Source: an uncultured Psychromonas sp. (GTDB lineage Bacteria; Pseudomonadota; Gammaproteobacteria; Enterobacterales; Psychromonadaceae). Taken from it: DNA of 64,000 nucleotides. The notes beneath the pieces are model-generated. The model searched no databases and had not been told where the DNA came from. It was given only the letters and a program-made list of their open reading frames with translations. The position numbers and the translations under genes are program-made. Below are positions 1 through 10,627 of this stretch, piece by piece. The stretch lies in contig NZ_CANLFB010000017.1 of the NCBI RefSeq assembly GCF_947489755.1, positions 40,866 through 104,865 of the forward strand, in the 5' to 3' direction. Numbering within the stretch: position 1 is the first letter of the stretch; the number at the start of each line of letters is the position of its first letter.

Positions 1-923
1 ATGGTTCACTTCGTTGGTTACGATTAGGGCCTCTTAATCTTCAACCCTCTGAGTTTGCTAAGTTGTCTGTTGTTTTGTTCATTGCGAGTTATCTTATTCG
101 TCGACAAAAAGAAGTTATTGATACAATTAAAGGGTTTATTAAACCTTTAGCAATACTCGCTATGATATCAATGCTTTTATTACTACAACCAGATTTAGGA
201 TCAACCGTTGTGATCGTGGTTATCATGATGGGGATGTTATTTATTGCTAATGCGCGAATGATATCGTTTGTTGGTATTGCCGTTGCGATGTTGTCGGTTA
301 TTATTTTGTTAATCGTGACGTCTCCTTACCGTATGGCAAGGGTATTTGGATTTTTAGACCCATGGGCAGATCCTTTCGGCCGAAGTTACCAGCTAACTCA
401 ATCATTAATGGCCTTTGGTCGTGGTGGTTGGTTTGGTCAAGGTTTAGGGAATTCAGTTCAAAAATTAGAATATTTACCCGAGGCACACACCGATTTCATT
501 ATGGCCATTTTGGCTGAAGAACTAGGCTTTATTGGTGTAAGCATTGTTATTATTTTAGAGTTTGTTTTAGTTTATAAAGCGTTTTCTATTGGTAAAAGAG
601 CCTTACAGAAAAATCTTATTTTTGCTGGTTATGTGGCTATCGGTATCGCTATTTGGTTTGCATTCCAAACTGCCGTTAATATTGGTGCTGCTTCAGGTAT
701 TGCACCCACTAAAGGGTTAACATTACCTTTGATAAGTTACGGTGGTTCAAGTTTAATTACTATCGCGATTGCGGTGGGGTTAGTATTACGTATCGATTTT
801 GAAACACGTATTAATTCCGGACAGGTACGTATCACCAAAAAAAATAAAAAGGCTAAAAAATTAAACTCTGAGCCAACAGCTGATTCAGTAGCAAAGACAA
901 AGGTTGAGAATGATGACGAATAA
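1..923 (+). CDS. ftsW: FtsW, septal peptidoglycan glycosyltransferase (5' end outside window)
   Basis: SEDS-family polytopic membrane protein that polymerises lipid II at the septum with FtsI. The frame is open from base 3 to the window edge and encodes [14 protein letters not shown] there, the conserved mid-protein SEDS motif, so about the first third is missing. The TTG at 63 is internal, not a start. Later hallmarks are [13 protein letters not shown], the [18 protein letters not shown] loop and the GGSSL helix near the C-terminus, followed by a basic KKNKKAKK tail. murG begins inside its last codons. Identity is firm; the true start cannot be seen. Confidence 0.95.
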   Translation, partial: GSLRWLRLGPLNLQPSEFAKLSVVLFIASYLIRRQKEVIDTIKGFIKPLAILAMISMLLLLQPDLGSTVVIVVIMMGMLFIANARMISFVGIAVAMLSVIILLIVTSPYRMARVFGFLDPWADPFGRSYQLTQSLMAFGRGGWFGQGLGNSVQKLEYLPEAHTDFIMAILAEELGFIGVSIVIILEFVLVYKAFSIGKRALQKNLIFAGYVAIGIAIWFAFQTAVNIGAASGIAPTKGLTLPLISYGGSSLITIAIAVGLVLRIDFETRINSGQVRITKKNKKAKKLNSEPTADSVAKTKVENDDE

Positions 924-1983
924 AACTAAAACCTTATTAGTGATGGCGGGTGGCACAGGGGGACATGTGTTCCCCGGATTAGCTGTGGCAGATAAATTAA
1001 AAAGTGAAGGTTGGCAGGTAAGTTGGCTAGGTACTGCCGCAAGAATGGAAGCAAAGTTAGTGCCTGAACATGGTTATGATATTGACTTTATTGATGTTGC
1101 GGGTATCAGAGGTAATGGTTTAAAGCGCTTGTTAGCGGCACCTTTTCAAATATTAAAATCCATTTTCCAAGCGCGCAAAGTATTAAAAAAAAGAAACGTT
1201 GATTTAGTTTTAGGCATGGGTGGTTTTGCAAGTGGACCTGGCGGTATTGCCGCGTGGACATTAGGCATTCCAGTCGTGCTACACGAACAGAATGCAGCGG
1301 CTGGAATGACTAACCGTTTATTAGCACGATTTTCAAAAAAAGTATTAATGGGCTTCCGTGATGCATTTTCTGGCGAAAAGGCTGTTTTAGTTGGAAACCC
1401 GATTAGAAAAGAGCTGTTAACGTTATCCGATAAAGTAATCACTTCACCAGGTGCTGCGTTAAAAGTCTTGATCATTGGTGGGAGCTTAGGGGCTAGAGTC
1501 TTAAATGAAACAGTACCTAAAGCGCTGATGAACTTCAAAGCGAGTGACGTGTCTATTTTGCATCAAACAGGAAAGGGTAATTCTGATACTGTTTTAGAGG
1601 CATATAAATATGCTGATTTTGAATATCAAGCTCATGATTTTATTACTGATATGGCAGCTGCCTATGATTGGGCAGATGTTATCATTTGTCGTGCTGGCGC
1701 ATTAACTGTGGCAGAAGTGGCAATAGTCGGCTTACCGGCTATTTTTGTTCCTTTGCCACACGCAGTAGATGACCATCAAACAAAAAATGCAATGAGCTTA
1801 GTAAATACTAATGCTGCGATGTTAATCGCTCAAAAAGAGTTGAACCCTGATAAATTAAGTGAATGTTTGCTTACATTAAGTCAAAATAGGCAGTTGCTTA
1901 ATGCAATGAGCAAAAACTGTAAAAATGTAGCTATTAGAGATGCAACGGAGCAAGTCGCTGCGGTATGTAATGCCTTAATTTAA
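910..1983 (+). CDS. murG: MurG, UDP-GlcNAc:lipid I N-acetylglucosaminyltransferase
   Basis: Makes lipid II from lipid I on the inner face of the membrane (GT28, GT-B fold). The N-terminal glycine-rich loop [10 protein letters not shown] is at residues 14-23, the second domain has [13 protein letters not shown], and the donor-site region [11 protein letters not shown] is intact. With the ATG at 910 it is 357 residues, normal for the family. That ATG has AAAGG about 7 bases upstream; a TTG at 904 and an ATG at 913 are alternatives. It overlaps the end of ftsW, so the two are translationally coupled. Confidence 0.96.
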   Translation: MMTNKTKTLLVMAGGTGGHVFPGLAVADKLKSEGWQVSWLGTAARMEAKLVPEHGYDIDFIDVAGIRGNGLKRLLAAPFQILKSIFQARKVLKKRNVDLVLGMGGFASGPGGIAAWTLGIPVVLHEQNAAAGMTNRLLARFSKKVLMGFRDAFSGEKAVLVGNPIRKELLTLSDKVITSPGAALKVLIIGGSLGARVLNETVPKALMNFKASDVSILHQTGKGNSDTVLEAYKYADFEYQAHDFITDMAAAYDWADVIICRAGALTVAEVAIVGLPAIFVPLPHAVDDHQTKNAMSLVNTNAAMLIAQKELNPDKLSECLLTLSQNRQLLNAMSKNCKNVAIRDATEQVAAVCNALI

Positions 1984-2027
1984 AAAATTTAAAACCAAAT
2001 TTTAAAATATAGTAAAAGTGAATTCCG

Positions 2028-3488
2028 ATGATAAAAGTTGAATTAGCAGAAATTCGTACCATGATCCCTGAAATGCGTCGTGTAAAACAGATACATTTTG
2101 TTGGTATCGGCGGCGCGGGAATGGGTGGTATTGCCGAAGTATTAGCCTATGAAGGTTATAAAATAACGGGTTCAGATATCGCTGAAAATACAGTGGTGAA
2201 AAGACTGCGTTCAATTGGTGTTGATATTTTCATCGGCCATGCTCAAGAAAATATATACGGCGCTTCGGTAGTGGTCGTATCGACAGCTATTAACTCTGAA
2301 AATCCAGAATTATTAGCGGCAAAACAAGCGCGTATTCCTGTGGTTCGTCGTGCTGAAATGTTAGCTGAATTAATGCGCTACCGTCATGGCGTTGCGGTTG
2401 CGGGGACTCATGGTAAAACAACGACTACTAGTTTGATTGCGAGTATTTACCGTGAAGCTGATTTAGATCCTACCTTTGTGATTGGCGGATTGTTAAACAG
2501 CGCGGGTACTAACGCTAAATTAGGACAAAGCCGTTACCTTATTGCAGAAGCTGATGAAAGTGATGCGTCATTTTTACATTTGCAACCTATGGTATCAGTC
2601 GTTACTAATATTGAAGCTGACCATATGGATACTTATCAAGGTGATTTCGAAGTATTAAAAGATACCTTTGTACAGTTCATCCAAAACTTACCTTTCTATG
2701 GGACTGCCGTTGTCTGTTTAGATGATAAAGTCGTAGAGGAGTTGATCCCTCGTTTTGCTCGTCAATGTGTAACTTATGGTTTTAATGAACAAGCCGATGT
2801 CCGCATTTCAAGCTTTAAACAAACGGTAAGCAGAAGTGAATTTATTATTCATCGTGTTAATCGCCCAGATTTAGTGATTCATCTAAACCTACCTGGTAAA
2901 CATAACGCGTTAAACGCAGCTGCTGCAATTGCCGTAGCGATGGAAGATGATATTGAAGATGCTGCAATATTAACGGCATTAGAAAGTTTTGAAGGAATTG
3001 GTCGTCGTTTTGAGCAATATGGTGAATTTGAAACAGGTCGAGGTAAAGCCATGCTTGCCGATGATTACGGACATCACCCAACAGAGGTTCAAGCGACGAT
3101 TAATGCAGCACGTGAAGGTTGGCCTGAAAAACGGTTAGTCATGGCTTATCAGCCACATCGTTACACGCGTACTCGTGATTTATATGAAGATTTTGCACAT
3201 GTCTTATCGCAAGTTGATCAGTTGTTACTGTTAGATGTTTACGCCGCAGGGGAAACACCCATTGCAGGTGCAGATAGCCGTTCATTATGCCGAACTATTC
3301 GTCAACAAAGTGGTAAAGAGCCTATTTTTGTCGCTTCTCCTGAAGCTTTACCTGCAGCGCTTGCTAAAGTGTTACAAGGTGGCGACTTAGTGTTAACTCA
3401 AGGTGCTGGTAATATCGGTGCGGTAGTAAAAACCTTAGCTGATTTCAAATTAGACATTGAAAAAATGCAACAAGAGAGCACAAAATAA
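2028..3488 (+). CDS. murC: MurC, UDP-N-acetylmuramate-L-alanine ligase
   Basis: Cytoplasmic Mur ligase that adds L-Ala to UDP-MurNAc. [17 protein letters not shown] forms the N-terminal nucleotide fold (residues 23-39), the ATP loop AGTHGKTTT is at 125-133, and the C-terminal domain carries [10 protein letters not shown]. Length is 486 residues, as expected. The N-terminus through MIPEMRRVK matches the relatives I recall, supporting the ATG at 2028 over the internal ATG at 2061. The stop overlaps the ddl start (TAATG), so the pair is coupled. Confidence 0.97.
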   Translation: MIKVELAEIRTMIPEMRRVKQIHFVGIGGAGMGGIAEVLAYEGYKITGSDIAENTVVKRLRSIGVDIFIGHAQENIYGASVVVVSTAINSENPELLAAKQARIPVVRRAEMLAELMRYRHGVAVAGTHGKTTTTSLIASIYREADLDPTFVIGGLLNSAGTNAKLGQSRYLIAEADESDASFLHLQPMVSVVTNIEADHMDTYQGDFEVLKDTFVQFIQNLPFYGTAVVCLDDKVVEELIPRFARQCVTYGFNEQADVRISSFKQTVSRSEFIIHRVNRPDLVIHLNLPGKHNALNAAAAIAVAMEDDIEDAAILTALESFEGIGRRFEQYGEFETGRGKAMLADDYGHHPTEVQATINAAREGWPEKRLVMAYQPHRYTRTRDLYEDFAHVLSQVDQLLLLDVYAAGETPIAGADSRSLCRTIRQQSGKEPIFVASPEALPAALAKVLQGGDLVLTQGAGNIGAVVKTLADFKLDIEKMQQESTK

Positions 3489-4408
3489 TGGCGATAGATT
3501 TTGGTAAAGTAGCGGTGTTGTTTGGTGGCAACAGTGCTGAACGTGAAGTTTCATTAGATTCAGGCAACGCAGTATTGAATGCGTTGCTACGTCAAGGTAT
3601 TGATGCACATGCAATCGATCCAAAGCATGATGATATTTCACAAATTAAAAAATTAGGTTTTGATCGTGCATTTATTGTGTTGCACGGTCGAGGTGGTGAA
3701 GATGGCACCATCCAAGGTTTTCTACAAACATTGGATATTCCTTTCACTGGGAGCGATGTTTCAAGCTCAGCTATCGGCATGGACAAAGCAAAAACCAAAC
3801 AAATTTGGCAAAGTTGCCAACTTCCTACTGCTGACTATCAAATTATTGTCAAAGAAAACTTTGAACCATCAACCGCTACCGATATACTAAGCAGCTTATC
3901 AGGTACTGTCATGGTAAAACCAGTACACGAAGGCTCGAGTATTGGTATGGCTAAAGTGGAAAATGCAGAGCAGTTAATTAATGCATTAGAAGAAGCTTTT
4001 AAATTTGATAGTAAAGTATTATTAGAGTCATGGATCACCGGTGATGAATTCACTGTCTCGATGTTAAATGGTGAAGCATTACCGGCTATTAGTATGAAAA
4101 CAATGAATGTGTTTTATGATTATCAGGCAAAATATCAATCTACAGATACACAATATTTGTGTCCTTGTGGTTTGTCTGATAACGAGTTAACAGAACTAAA
4201 TCAGTTATCAGTAGAAGCGTTTAAAGCAATTGGTTGTAGTGGTTGGGGACGCGTTGATTTTATGAGAGACAGCAATAAAAACTGGTTTTTATTGGAAGTA
4301 AATACAGTACCCGGTATGACAGAGAAAAGCCTTGTACCTAAGGCTGCAAAACAAGCCGGTATTAGTTTTGACCAGTTAGTGTTAGATATTTTAAAGCAAA
4401 CTATATAA
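3488..4408 (+). CDS. ddl: D-alanine-D-alanine ligase (DdlB type)
   Basis: ATP-grasp enzyme that makes the D-Ala-D-Ala dipeptide for the stem peptide. Visible are the N-terminal FGGNSAEREVSLDSG, the central MVKPVHEGSSIGMAKV that grips ATP, and the C-terminal metal site LEVNTVPGMTEKSLVP. It has 306 residues, the size of the compact DdlB class found in dcw clusters. The ATG overlaps the murC stop, and ftsQ follows after 3 bases, so murC-ddl-ftsQ is one translational unit. Confidence 0.96.
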   Translation: MAIDFGKVAVLFGGNSAEREVSLDSGNAVLNALLRQGIDAHAIDPKHDDISQIKKLGFDRAFIVLHGRGGEDGTIQGFLQTLDIPFTGSDVSSSAIGMDKAKTKQIWQSCQLPTADYQIIVKENFEPSTATDILSSLSGTVMVKPVHEGSSIGMAKVENAEQLINALEEAFKFDSKVLLESWITGDEFTVSMLNGEALPAISMKTMNVFYDYQAKYQSTDTQYLCPCGLSDNELTELNQLSVEAFKAIGCSGWGRVDFMRDSNKNWFLLEVNTVPGMTEKSLVPKAAKQAGISFDQLVLDILKQTI

Positions 4409-4411
4409 TTT

Positions 4412-5155
4412 ATGTGGCAAAAGTTAAAACAAATCAAAATCAGTAAATGGATTAGCTTCTTTGTTTTTGTACTTTTAATTTATACCTTACAAGATGGTTT
4501 TTTTAAATTAAAACATTGGTTAACTGATGAAAAGTCTTTGCCATTAACAGGTTTAATGTTGACTGGAAACAGAGAACATATAACAGAAGATGTAGTGAGG
4601 GCTGTTTTAGCTAAACAAAAAGATAAATTGAATTTCTTTACCTTAGAAATTTCTGACATTCAAAAGCGATTAGAAGATAAACCATGGGTCTATTCTGCGT
4701 CAATCCGTAAACATTGGCCTGACACATTAAAGATACATATCGTTGAACAAACGATTGTTGCCTCATGGAATGGTAAAGCCTTACTTAATCGGTTTGGTGA
4801 AATAATAGATGTGGTGCCCATTGAGCAAGATAAATTTATTGCACTCTCTGGCGATGATACGCAATCAGAAGAAGTACTGAATACGTATTTACAGTTAAAT
4901 CAATTGTTAGAGCCTAGCCATTACCGTATTGCAGGCCTGTATAGTGATAAACGTAATGCGACTGAACTGGTGTTAAAAAATGGCATCAGTTTGAATTTAG
5001 GCAAAGAACAAAAATTAGAACGAATACAGATGTTCTTAAATGCATTCCCTAGGATTGCACAAAAATACGATATTAATACCATTAAATATGTCGACCTTCG
5101 TTATGACACTGGGTTGGCCATTGGGTGGAAAGAGTCAGAACAAAATAAAAAGTAA
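4412..5155 (+). CDS. ftsQ: FtsQ, divisome bitopic membrane protein
   Basis: Divisome scaffold that bridges FtsK with FtsB/FtsL. It has a short basic cytoplasmic tail, one membrane segment at about residues 13-30 (WISFFVFVLLIYTLQDG), a POTRA domain from about 45 (LPLTGLMLTGNREHIT) and the conserved KPWVYSASIRKHWPDTLKI strand region. The 247-residue length is typical. It starts 3 bases after ddl. Unlike most dcw clusters, a gap of about 200 bases separates it from ftsA. Confidence 0.93.
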   Translation: MWQKLKQIKISKWISFFVFVLLIYTLQDGFFKLKHWLTDEKSLPLTGLMLTGNREHITEDVVRAVLAKQKDKLNFFTLEISDIQKRLEDKPWVYSASIRKHWPDTLKIHIVEQTIVASWNGKALLNRFGEIIDVVPIEQDKFIALSGDDTQSEEVLNTYLQLNQLLEPSHYRIAGLYSDKRNATELVLKNGISLNLGKEQKLERIQMFLNAFPRIAQKYDINTIKYVDLRYDTGLAIGWKESEQNKK

Positions 5156-5359
5156 TGTCAATATTAACGATAAAGAGTCTGGGTAAACACAACGTCAATG
5201 TGTGGGAAGTGAACATTAAAAGTTAATGATATCAGTTTCTTATGCCTTGGTTTACGGAACAATTACTCACTTTAGGTAATTTACTCAGCCCGACAATATA
5301 GTTAATATTACATAGAGTTAATTCTTCTCTCTTAAATTAGAGAATATGGTGATAAACGA

Positions 5360-6604
5360 ATGGAAAGTAATTACACAGTTGGTTTAGACATTGGTAGTCA
5401 TAAAATAGTTGTCTTAATCGGTGAATTATTAGCGAATGATGCGATTAATATAGTGGGAGTAGGTTCTGCTCCTTCTAAAGGTGTTGATAAAGGATCTGTA
5501 ACTAATTTAGATGCAGTGGTTCAATCTATATCAAGTGCCTTAAAGCAAGCTGAAGATATGGCAGATTGTCGTGTTTCTTCCGTTAATTTATCTGTTTCAG
5601 GTTCTCATATTGAGTCAATCAATGAAACAGGTACTTGGGCGATAGAAGCTCACGAAGTCAGTACTTATGATGTTGAATGTGTCATTCATAATGCACGTTC
5701 AGTGAAGATTCGAGATGAGCAACGTTTGTTACATGTTATTCCTCAAGAATATTCTATTGATTCTCAAGGCCGTATCAATAATCCAATTGGTTTATCTGGT
5801 GTAAAATTAAAGGCAAATGTACATTTAATCACTTGTCACAATGATTTAGTTAAAAATTTAGAAAAAGCAGTTGAACGATGTGGATTAGTTATTGACCAAC
5901 TAACATCATCTGGTGTTGCATCAAGTGCTGCCACACTTAGTGAAGATGAAAAAGAGTTAGGCGTGTGCATGATTGATATGGGAAGTGGTACAATGGATTT
6001 ATCCATTTACATCGCTGGTTCATTGAAACACAGCATGGTACTTGATTATGCTGGTAATTCAGTCACTAACGATATTGCCATTGCATTCAGTTCACCACCC
6101 ACTTCTGCTGAAGAAGTGAAAGTGAAATATGGTTGTTTGGATCGTTCGTTAATTGAAGACGATGAAATTATTGAATTACCGAGTGTTGGTGGACGTCCTG
6201 CACGTAGCCTCCAACGTTCAATTTTAGTTGATGTTATTGAGCCACGTTATAGTGAACTTTTAACATTGGTTAAAAATGAAATTTATAAGTTAAATGACAA
6301 ATTTGCTCGTGAAGGCTTAAACCAACAGTTAGCTGCAGGTGTGGTGATAACGGGTGGTGCTGCACAAATCGAGGGATTAGTTGAAGTAGCTGAAGCAGTT
6401 TTTGGTAATATCCAAGTTAGAATTGGTAAACCACAACATATTCAAGGTCTAGCAGATGATGTAAACTCTCCTGCTTATTCAACAGCAGTTGGTTTATTAC
6501 GTTATAAAAATGACGAATTTGCAGGCGAAGAAGAAGCTGAACCTGAGAATCGTTTTGCAAGTATGTTCAGTAAAGTAAAGAACTGGATTAAAAAAGAATA
6601 TTAG
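5360..6604 (+). CDS. ftsA: FtsA, actin-like membrane tether for FtsZ
   Basis: Actin-fold ATPase that anchors FtsZ to the membrane and recruits later division proteins. The N-terminal phosphate-1 motif VGLDIGSHKI is at residues 7-16, the SHS2/1C region follows, MIDMGSGTMDLSIY is phosphate 2, and VVITGGAAQIEG is the adenosine motif. The last residues (FASMFSKVKNWIKKEY) form the expected amphipathic membrane-targeting helix. Length is 414. A 34-base gap precedes ftsZ. Confidence 0.97.
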   Translation: MESNYTVGLDIGSHKIVVLIGELLANDAINIVGVGSAPSKGVDKGSVTNLDAVVQSISSALKQAEDMADCRVSSVNLSVSGSHIESINETGTWAIEAHEVSTYDVECVIHNARSVKIRDEQRLLHVIPQEYSIDSQGRINNPIGLSGVKLKANVHLITCHNDLVKNLEKAVERCGLVIDQLTSSGVASSAATLSEDEKELGVCMIDMGSGTMDLSIYIAGSLKHSMVLDYAGNSVTNDIAIAFSSPPTSAEEVKVKYGCLDRSLIEDDEIIELPSVGGRPARSLQRSILVDVIEPRYSELLTLVKNEIYKLNDKFAREGLNQQLAAGVVITGGAAQIEGLVEVAEAVFGNIQVRIGKPQHIQGLADDVNSPAYSTAVGLLRYKNDEFAGEEEAEPENRFASMFSKVKNWIKKEY

Positions 6605-6674
6605 TTATCAAGTTTCATGGATTGGGTGGTAACAAACGATGTCACAAGAAGTTAATAGAGTGGAAGAGAATCAA

Positions 6675-7907
6675 ATGTTTGAAATAATCGATGATGAAGA
6701 CCATTCAGCACAAGCCGTAATTAAAGTTATTGGCATAGGTGGTGGTGGTGGTAATGCGATCAACTATATGATCGAAAAAGGCTTAACAGGTGCTGAATTT
6801 ATTGCAATGAACACTGATGCTCAGGCATTACGTTCATCTAAAGCAGATATTCGACTGCAACTGGGTGCTAACATTACTAATGGTTTAGGTGCAGGAGCGA
6901 ATCCAGAAATTGGTTACAAATCAGCACTTGAAGATAAAGAACGAATTCGCGAAATCGTCACAGGCGCAGATGTAGTCTTTATTGCTGCAGGTATGGGCGG
7001 CGGTACAGGGACTGGGGCTTGTCCTGTTGTTGCTGAAATCGCAAAAGAAGAAGGCGCGTTAACGATTGGTGTGGTTTCAAAGCCTTCTATGTTTGAAGGC
7101 CGTAAGCGTATGAACTACGCAACCCAAGGTATCGCTCGTTTATCGGAAAATATAGATTCATTATTAATAATTCCAAATGATAAATTACAAAAATCATTGC
7201 CTCGTGGTATTACTTTCTTAGACGCACTTCGTGCGGCTAACAGTGTACTTTATGATGCAGTTTCTGGTTTCTCGTCTATCATTAATAACGAAGAGAGTAC
7301 TATTAATATCGATTTCGCCGATGTACGCACAGTAATGACTGAAGCGGGTACAACGGCAGTAATGGGGATTGGTGTTTCTTCTGGTGAAAATCGTGCTGAA
7401 GAGGCGGTAGAAGAAGCTATTTCTTGTCCATTATTAGAAGATGTTGATCTTTCTGATGCACGTGGCGTATTAGTACATATTGTTGCTGGTATCGACTTTA
7501 GTTGGGATGAATACCATACAGTCGGTGATGCACTGAAACAATTTGCTTCTGAAGATTCACAAAATATTATCGGTGTAACGGTTGACCCAACACTTGATAG
7601 TGGTGAATTACACGTGACAGTTATTGTAACAGGTATCGGTGAGCGTAAATCAGAGCTAAATGTAGTTAAGAATCCAACATTAAATAAGAAAAAAGATGTT
7701 AATGATGCTACAGAAAAATCAACTGCTGCCGATAACTCTATTAATGCTGATACAGAAGCAGAAAACCAAGCATTAGCTAAAGCATCTGAAGAAGCTGTTC
7801 AGGCTGAACCTGAAGTAGTAGAACCGATTGCTGAGGTTAAAGATAAAACAAGTGCTGAGAGTTATTTAGATATTCCTGCTTTTTTAAGACGTCAAGCAGA
7901 TAACTAA
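6675..7907 (+). CDS. ftsZ: FtsZ, tubulin-like division GTPase
   Basis: Forms the Z-ring. With the ATG at 6675 the tubulin signature GGGTGTG is at residues 108-114, the nucleotide-facing [11 protein letters not shown] loop at 22-32, and the C-terminal FtsA/ZipA-binding peptide [11 protein letters not shown] is intact after an acidic, Ala/Glu-rich linker of about 80 residues. The start at 6675 is preferred because GGAAGAG lies 6 bases upstream and family members I recall begin MFE. An in-frame ATG at 6639 would add 12 residues but has a poorer ribosome site. Confidence 0.96.
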   Translation: MFEIIDDEDHSAQAVIKVIGIGGGGGNAINYMIEKGLTGAEFIAMNTDAQALRSSKADIRLQLGANITNGLGAGANPEIGYKSALEDKERIREIVTGADVVFIAAGMGGGTGTGACPVVAEIAKEEGALTIGVVSKPSMFEGRKRMNYATQGIARLSENIDSLLIIPNDKLQKSLPRGITFLDALRAANSVLYDAVSGFSSIINNEESTINIDFADVRTVMTEAGTTAVMGIGVSSGENRAEEAVEEAISCPLLEDVDLSDARGVLVHIVAGIDFSWDEYHTVGDALKQFASEDSQNIIGVTVDPTLDSGELHVTVIVTGIGERKSELNVVKNPTLNKKKDVNDATEKSTAADNSINADTEAENQALAKASEEAVQAEPEVVEPIAEVKDKTSAESYLDIPAFLRRQADN

Positions 7908-7922
7908 ATTAACTCTGAAAAT

Positions 7923-7959
7923 ATAACAGTTTGTGATCTGGGTCTCAAACTGTTATAGT
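7923..7959 (+). promoter_or_regulatory. Predicted lpxC promoter inside a perfect inverted repeat
   Basis: TTGTGA (7931-7936), a 17-base spacer and TATAGT (7954-7959) give a good sigma-70 promoter between ftsZ and lpxC. The same bases hold a perfect 11-bp inverted repeat, 7923-7933 with 7946-7956 (ATAACAGTTTG and its complement, 12-base loop), so it could be an operator or an RNA hairpin. The role is inferred. Confidence 0.45.
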
Positions 7960-7993
7960 CGGCAGTAGATAAAATCGTATTGGAGATCATTTA

Positions 7994-8923
7994 ATGATTA
8001 AACAAAGAACATTAAAGAAGAGTGTGAAATCGACAGGTATTGGTTTACATTCTGGGAATAAAGTAACGATTGAGTTACATCCTGCACCTGCTAATTCAGG
8101 TATTGTTTATCGTCGAATCGATCTTGATCCGGTTGTAAGCTTTAAAGCTCATGCGCAAGCTGTGCAAGAGACTCTTTTGTGTACTTGTTTAGTTAATGAT
8201 CAAGGGCAGAAAATCTCTACTGTTGAGCATTTATCTGCAGCGCTTGCTGGTTTAGGCATCGATAATATTATTATTGATGTTGATGCTCCTGAGATTCCAA
8301 TTATGGATGGTAGTGCAAGTCCTTTTATTTTCTTACTACAGTCTGCAGGCATTGAAGAACAGAATGCAGCTAAGAAATTCATCCGTATTAAAAAGACGAT
8401 ACGTGTTGAAGACGAAGAAGAAGGCAAGTGGGCTGAATTACAACCTTCTAATAATGGCTTCAGTTTAGATTTTAAAATTGATTTTGATCATCCTGTGTTT
8501 GAAGGTCAAAATCAACATGTTGAAATGCAATTCTCTGGTGACTTATTTGTTAAAGAAATCAGTCGAGCGCGTACTTTTGGATTCATGAAAAGTGTTGAGT
8601 ACCTTCAGTCTAATAATTTAGCGCTAGGAGCAAGTTTAGACAATGCAATTGGTCTAGATGAATTCCGCGTATTAAACCCTGAAGGTTTACGTTACGAAGA
8701 TGAATTCGTTAAACATAAAGTGTTAGATGCTATCGGTGATTTATACTTATCTGGTTTTACTATTTTAGGCCATTTAAAAGCATTTAAAACAGGTCATGCA
8801 TTAAATAACAAATTATTGTGTGCATTATTAGCAGATGCTGAAGCATTTGAAATGGTGACATTTGAAGAACCTGTTAGCGAGTCTCCAGTACAATACATTG
8901 AGCCATTATTTGTTCCTGCTTAA
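7994..8923 (+). CDS. lpxC: LpxC, UDP-3-O-acyl-GlcNAc deacetylase
   Basis: Zinc amidase for the committed step of lipid A synthesis. Zinc-site motifs are present: [12 protein letters not shown] with the histidine at residue 79, and the C-terminal HKVLDAIGD that supplies His and Asp. The substrate-tunnel segment ISRARTFGF is also intact. Length is 309 residues, close to the enteric enzyme. TTGGAG lies just before the ATG. It follows ftsZ as in enterics and ends before a strong terminator. Confidence 0.97.
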   Translation: MIKQRTLKKSVKSTGIGLHSGNKVTIELHPAPANSGIVYRRIDLDPVVSFKAHAQAVQETLLCTCLVNDQGQKISTVEHLSAALAGLGIDNIIIDVDAPEIPIMDGSASPFIFLLQSAGIEEQNAAKKFIRIKKTIRVEDEEEGKWAELQPSNNGFSLDFKIDFDHPVFEGQNQHVEMQFSGDLFVKEISRARTFGFMKSVEYLQSNNLALGASLDNAIGLDEFRVLNPEGLRYEDEFVKHKVLDAIGDLYLSGFTILGHLKAFKTGHALNNKLLCALLADAEAFEMVTFEEPVSESPVQYIEPLFVPA

Positions 8924-8978
8924 TGATCGCTAAGTTGTAATGTGCTTATTTCGGTACATTCAACATTAAAAAATAGCT

Positions 8979-9012
8979 AAACCACTTTATGTAATTAAAG
9001 TGGTTTTTTTTT
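8979..9012 (+). terminator. Intrinsic terminator after lpxC
   Basis: AAACCACTTTA pairs with TAAAGTGGTTT across a short loop and runs into eight or more T residues. It closes the dcw transcription unit. The A-rich left flank could also let it work on the minus strand for dciA. Confidence 0.85.
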
Positions 9013-9129
9013 AGCTCTTGAATGTAGAATTATAAGTGGCTTAATCATTGCTGCTATGCGGCCACCGAATAACCACTGAATAACAAATTTACGTCAGAAT
9101 GTCTTTTTAGTTTTTAGTGAGTGTTTTCT

Positions 9130-9594
9130 TCATTCACTTTTGTTGGTTGAAAATTTGGCTAACGACTGTAATGCTTTTTTTAATTTTGGATCTGCATTTT
9201 CTGCTAATGCTAAGAAAGAATCAGCAATATCTTTACTCATTTTTTGAGCTCGTTTTTTGACTGGTTTATTCTTTTTTATCAATGCCGGACTTACTTTCGC
9301 AAGAGATGGATTTACCTTTACTTTGATGCTGATTAAAGAAGAATGATGCTGACGTAACTCAGTTAAGATGTCGCTTCGTATAAATTGTAAACGTTGTAGC
9401 CAAAGTGAGGTGGGACTTTCTATAATCAAGCTCCCATTTTCAACATTTCCTATACGACAGCCATTGATGTTGTGTTGTTTTAAAAACCTTTGTAGTACTA
9501 TATCTAATTTAGAAATCAATGATGTGCTCTGCTGAAAGTTATTTTTCTTCAGCAATAATGAGATGGGTTTAGGTTGTTTTTTATGTGTTGTCAT
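9130..9594 (-). CDS. dciA: DciA-like DUF721 protein (replicative helicase loader)
   Basis: DUF721/DciA proteins help load DnaB in bacteria without DnaC. After the N-terminal HKKQPKPISLLLKKN comes the family core (LQRFLKQHNINGCRIGNVENGSLIIESPTSLWLQRLQFIRSDILTEL), here summarised by its SPTSLWLQRLQF strand-helix, then a Lys-rich C-terminal tail. I chose the ATG at 9594 (154 residues); 9603 or 9663 are possible, but the last would run far into the divergent M23 gene at 9622. Its location beside secA is common in non-enteric gammaproteobacteria. Confidence 0.8.
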   Translation of the reverse strand: MTTHKKQPKPISLLLKKNNFQQSTSLISKLDIVLQRFLKQHNINGCRIGNVENGSLIIESPTSLWLQRLQFIRSDILTELRQHHSSLISIKVKVNPSLAKVSPALIKKNKPVKKRAQKMSKDIADSFLALAENADPKLKKALQSLAKFSTNKSE

Positions 9595-9621
9595 AACAGC
9601 CATCAATAGTGAATTAAGTTT

Positions 9622-10587
9622 ATGAGTATAACGGTTATTTATAATAGGAAGGAGATTAAACATAGCTTTTCTATAACAAGATCGATATTTATTTTTATCT
9701 GCATATCTACGGTAGCATTATTGATGACCAGTGCTTGGTTATTACAATCTCACTACCACCAACAATTAATACAACACAAAAAAAATTCATTACATGAAAG
9801 AAATTTAATTAAGCAACAATATCTTCATTCTATGGAGTCTCAAACTAATCTACAACTACAATCATTGGCTGAAAAAGTAGGGCAATTACAAGCACAAGGT
9901 ATTAAGTTAAATAGCCTAGGCGAGCGCCTGATTGAGAAATTAAATTTTCCGAAAGATGAGTTTGAATTTGAGTTAAATCAAAGTATTGAAGAAAATGTAG
10001 AGCAAAATACTGAAGCTGATAATTCAGCAAATAACCTTGATGAGTCTGCTATTGCTGTTCCATCAAAATTAACAATATTAAATAAAAGTGTTTCACAGCT
10101 CGCAAATCAGTATGAAAAGAGTCAAAATCTCCTACAACAGCTTGAAATTACATTAAACAACCTCCATCTAATCGATGAACTGTTTATTTCTGGTCGTCCT
10201 GTGCCTAATGAAGGCTCTTGGATTTCCTCACCATTTGGTACTCGTTCTGACCCTTTTACTGGTCGTTTACGTCGCCATAAAGGCGTGGATATCGCAGGTT
10301 ATACAGGTATGCCTATTAATGCTACCGCAGCAGGGGTGATAACAACATCTGAAGCGAGAACAGGGTATGGTTTTTTGGTTGAAATTAATCATGGTAGCGG
10401 CTTGAAAACGCGCTATGCACACGCATCATCAATAGTTGTATCTGTTGGTGACGTTGTTGAAAAAGGCCAACAAATTGCCGTAATGGGCACTACGGGGCGG
10501 TCTACTGGGCCACACGTCCATTATGAAGTCATTAAAGATGGCAGGCAAATAAACCCAATTTATTATATACAAAGATTACCAAGTTAA
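9622..10587 (+). CDS. M23-family (LytM) envelope metallopeptidase
   Basis: Predicted membrane-anchored peptidoglycan endopeptidase or its regulator. One hydrophobic segment at about residues 21-42 is followed by a periplasmic coiled coil (about 50-185, Gln/Leu-rich with an acidic insert) and a C-terminal M23 domain: HKGVDIAG, the YAHAS strand and HVHYEV provide the HxxxD and HxH zinc ligands, so it looks catalytically competent. It sits in the lpxC-secA interval where E. coli has secM; no SecM-like arrest sequence is present. The function in division or separation is inferred from family and position. Confidence 0.9.
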   Translation: MSITVIYNRKEIKHSFSITRSIFIFICISTVALLMTSAWLLQSHYHQQLIQHKKNSLHERNLIKQQYLHSMESQTNLQLQSLAEKVGQLQAQGIKLNSLGERLIEKLNFPKDEFEFELNQSIEENVEQNTEADNSANNLDESAIAVPSKLTILNKSVSQLANQYEKSQNLLQQLEITLNNLHLIDELFISGRPVPNEGSWISSPFGTRSDPFTGRLRRHKGVDIAGYTGMPINATAAGVITTSEARTGYGFLVEINHGSGLKTRYAHASSIVVSVGDVVEKGQQIAVMGTTGRSTGPHVHYEVIKDGRQINPIYYIQRLPS

Positions 10588-10627
10588 ATTGCAACTTTTA
10601 TCCGACTTTTTACAATGAGAAAAGCAA

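Noticed and set aside
9622..10587. SecM, expected between lpxC and secA
   Set aside because: The encoded protein is an M23 peptidase with full zinc motifs and no arrest peptide.
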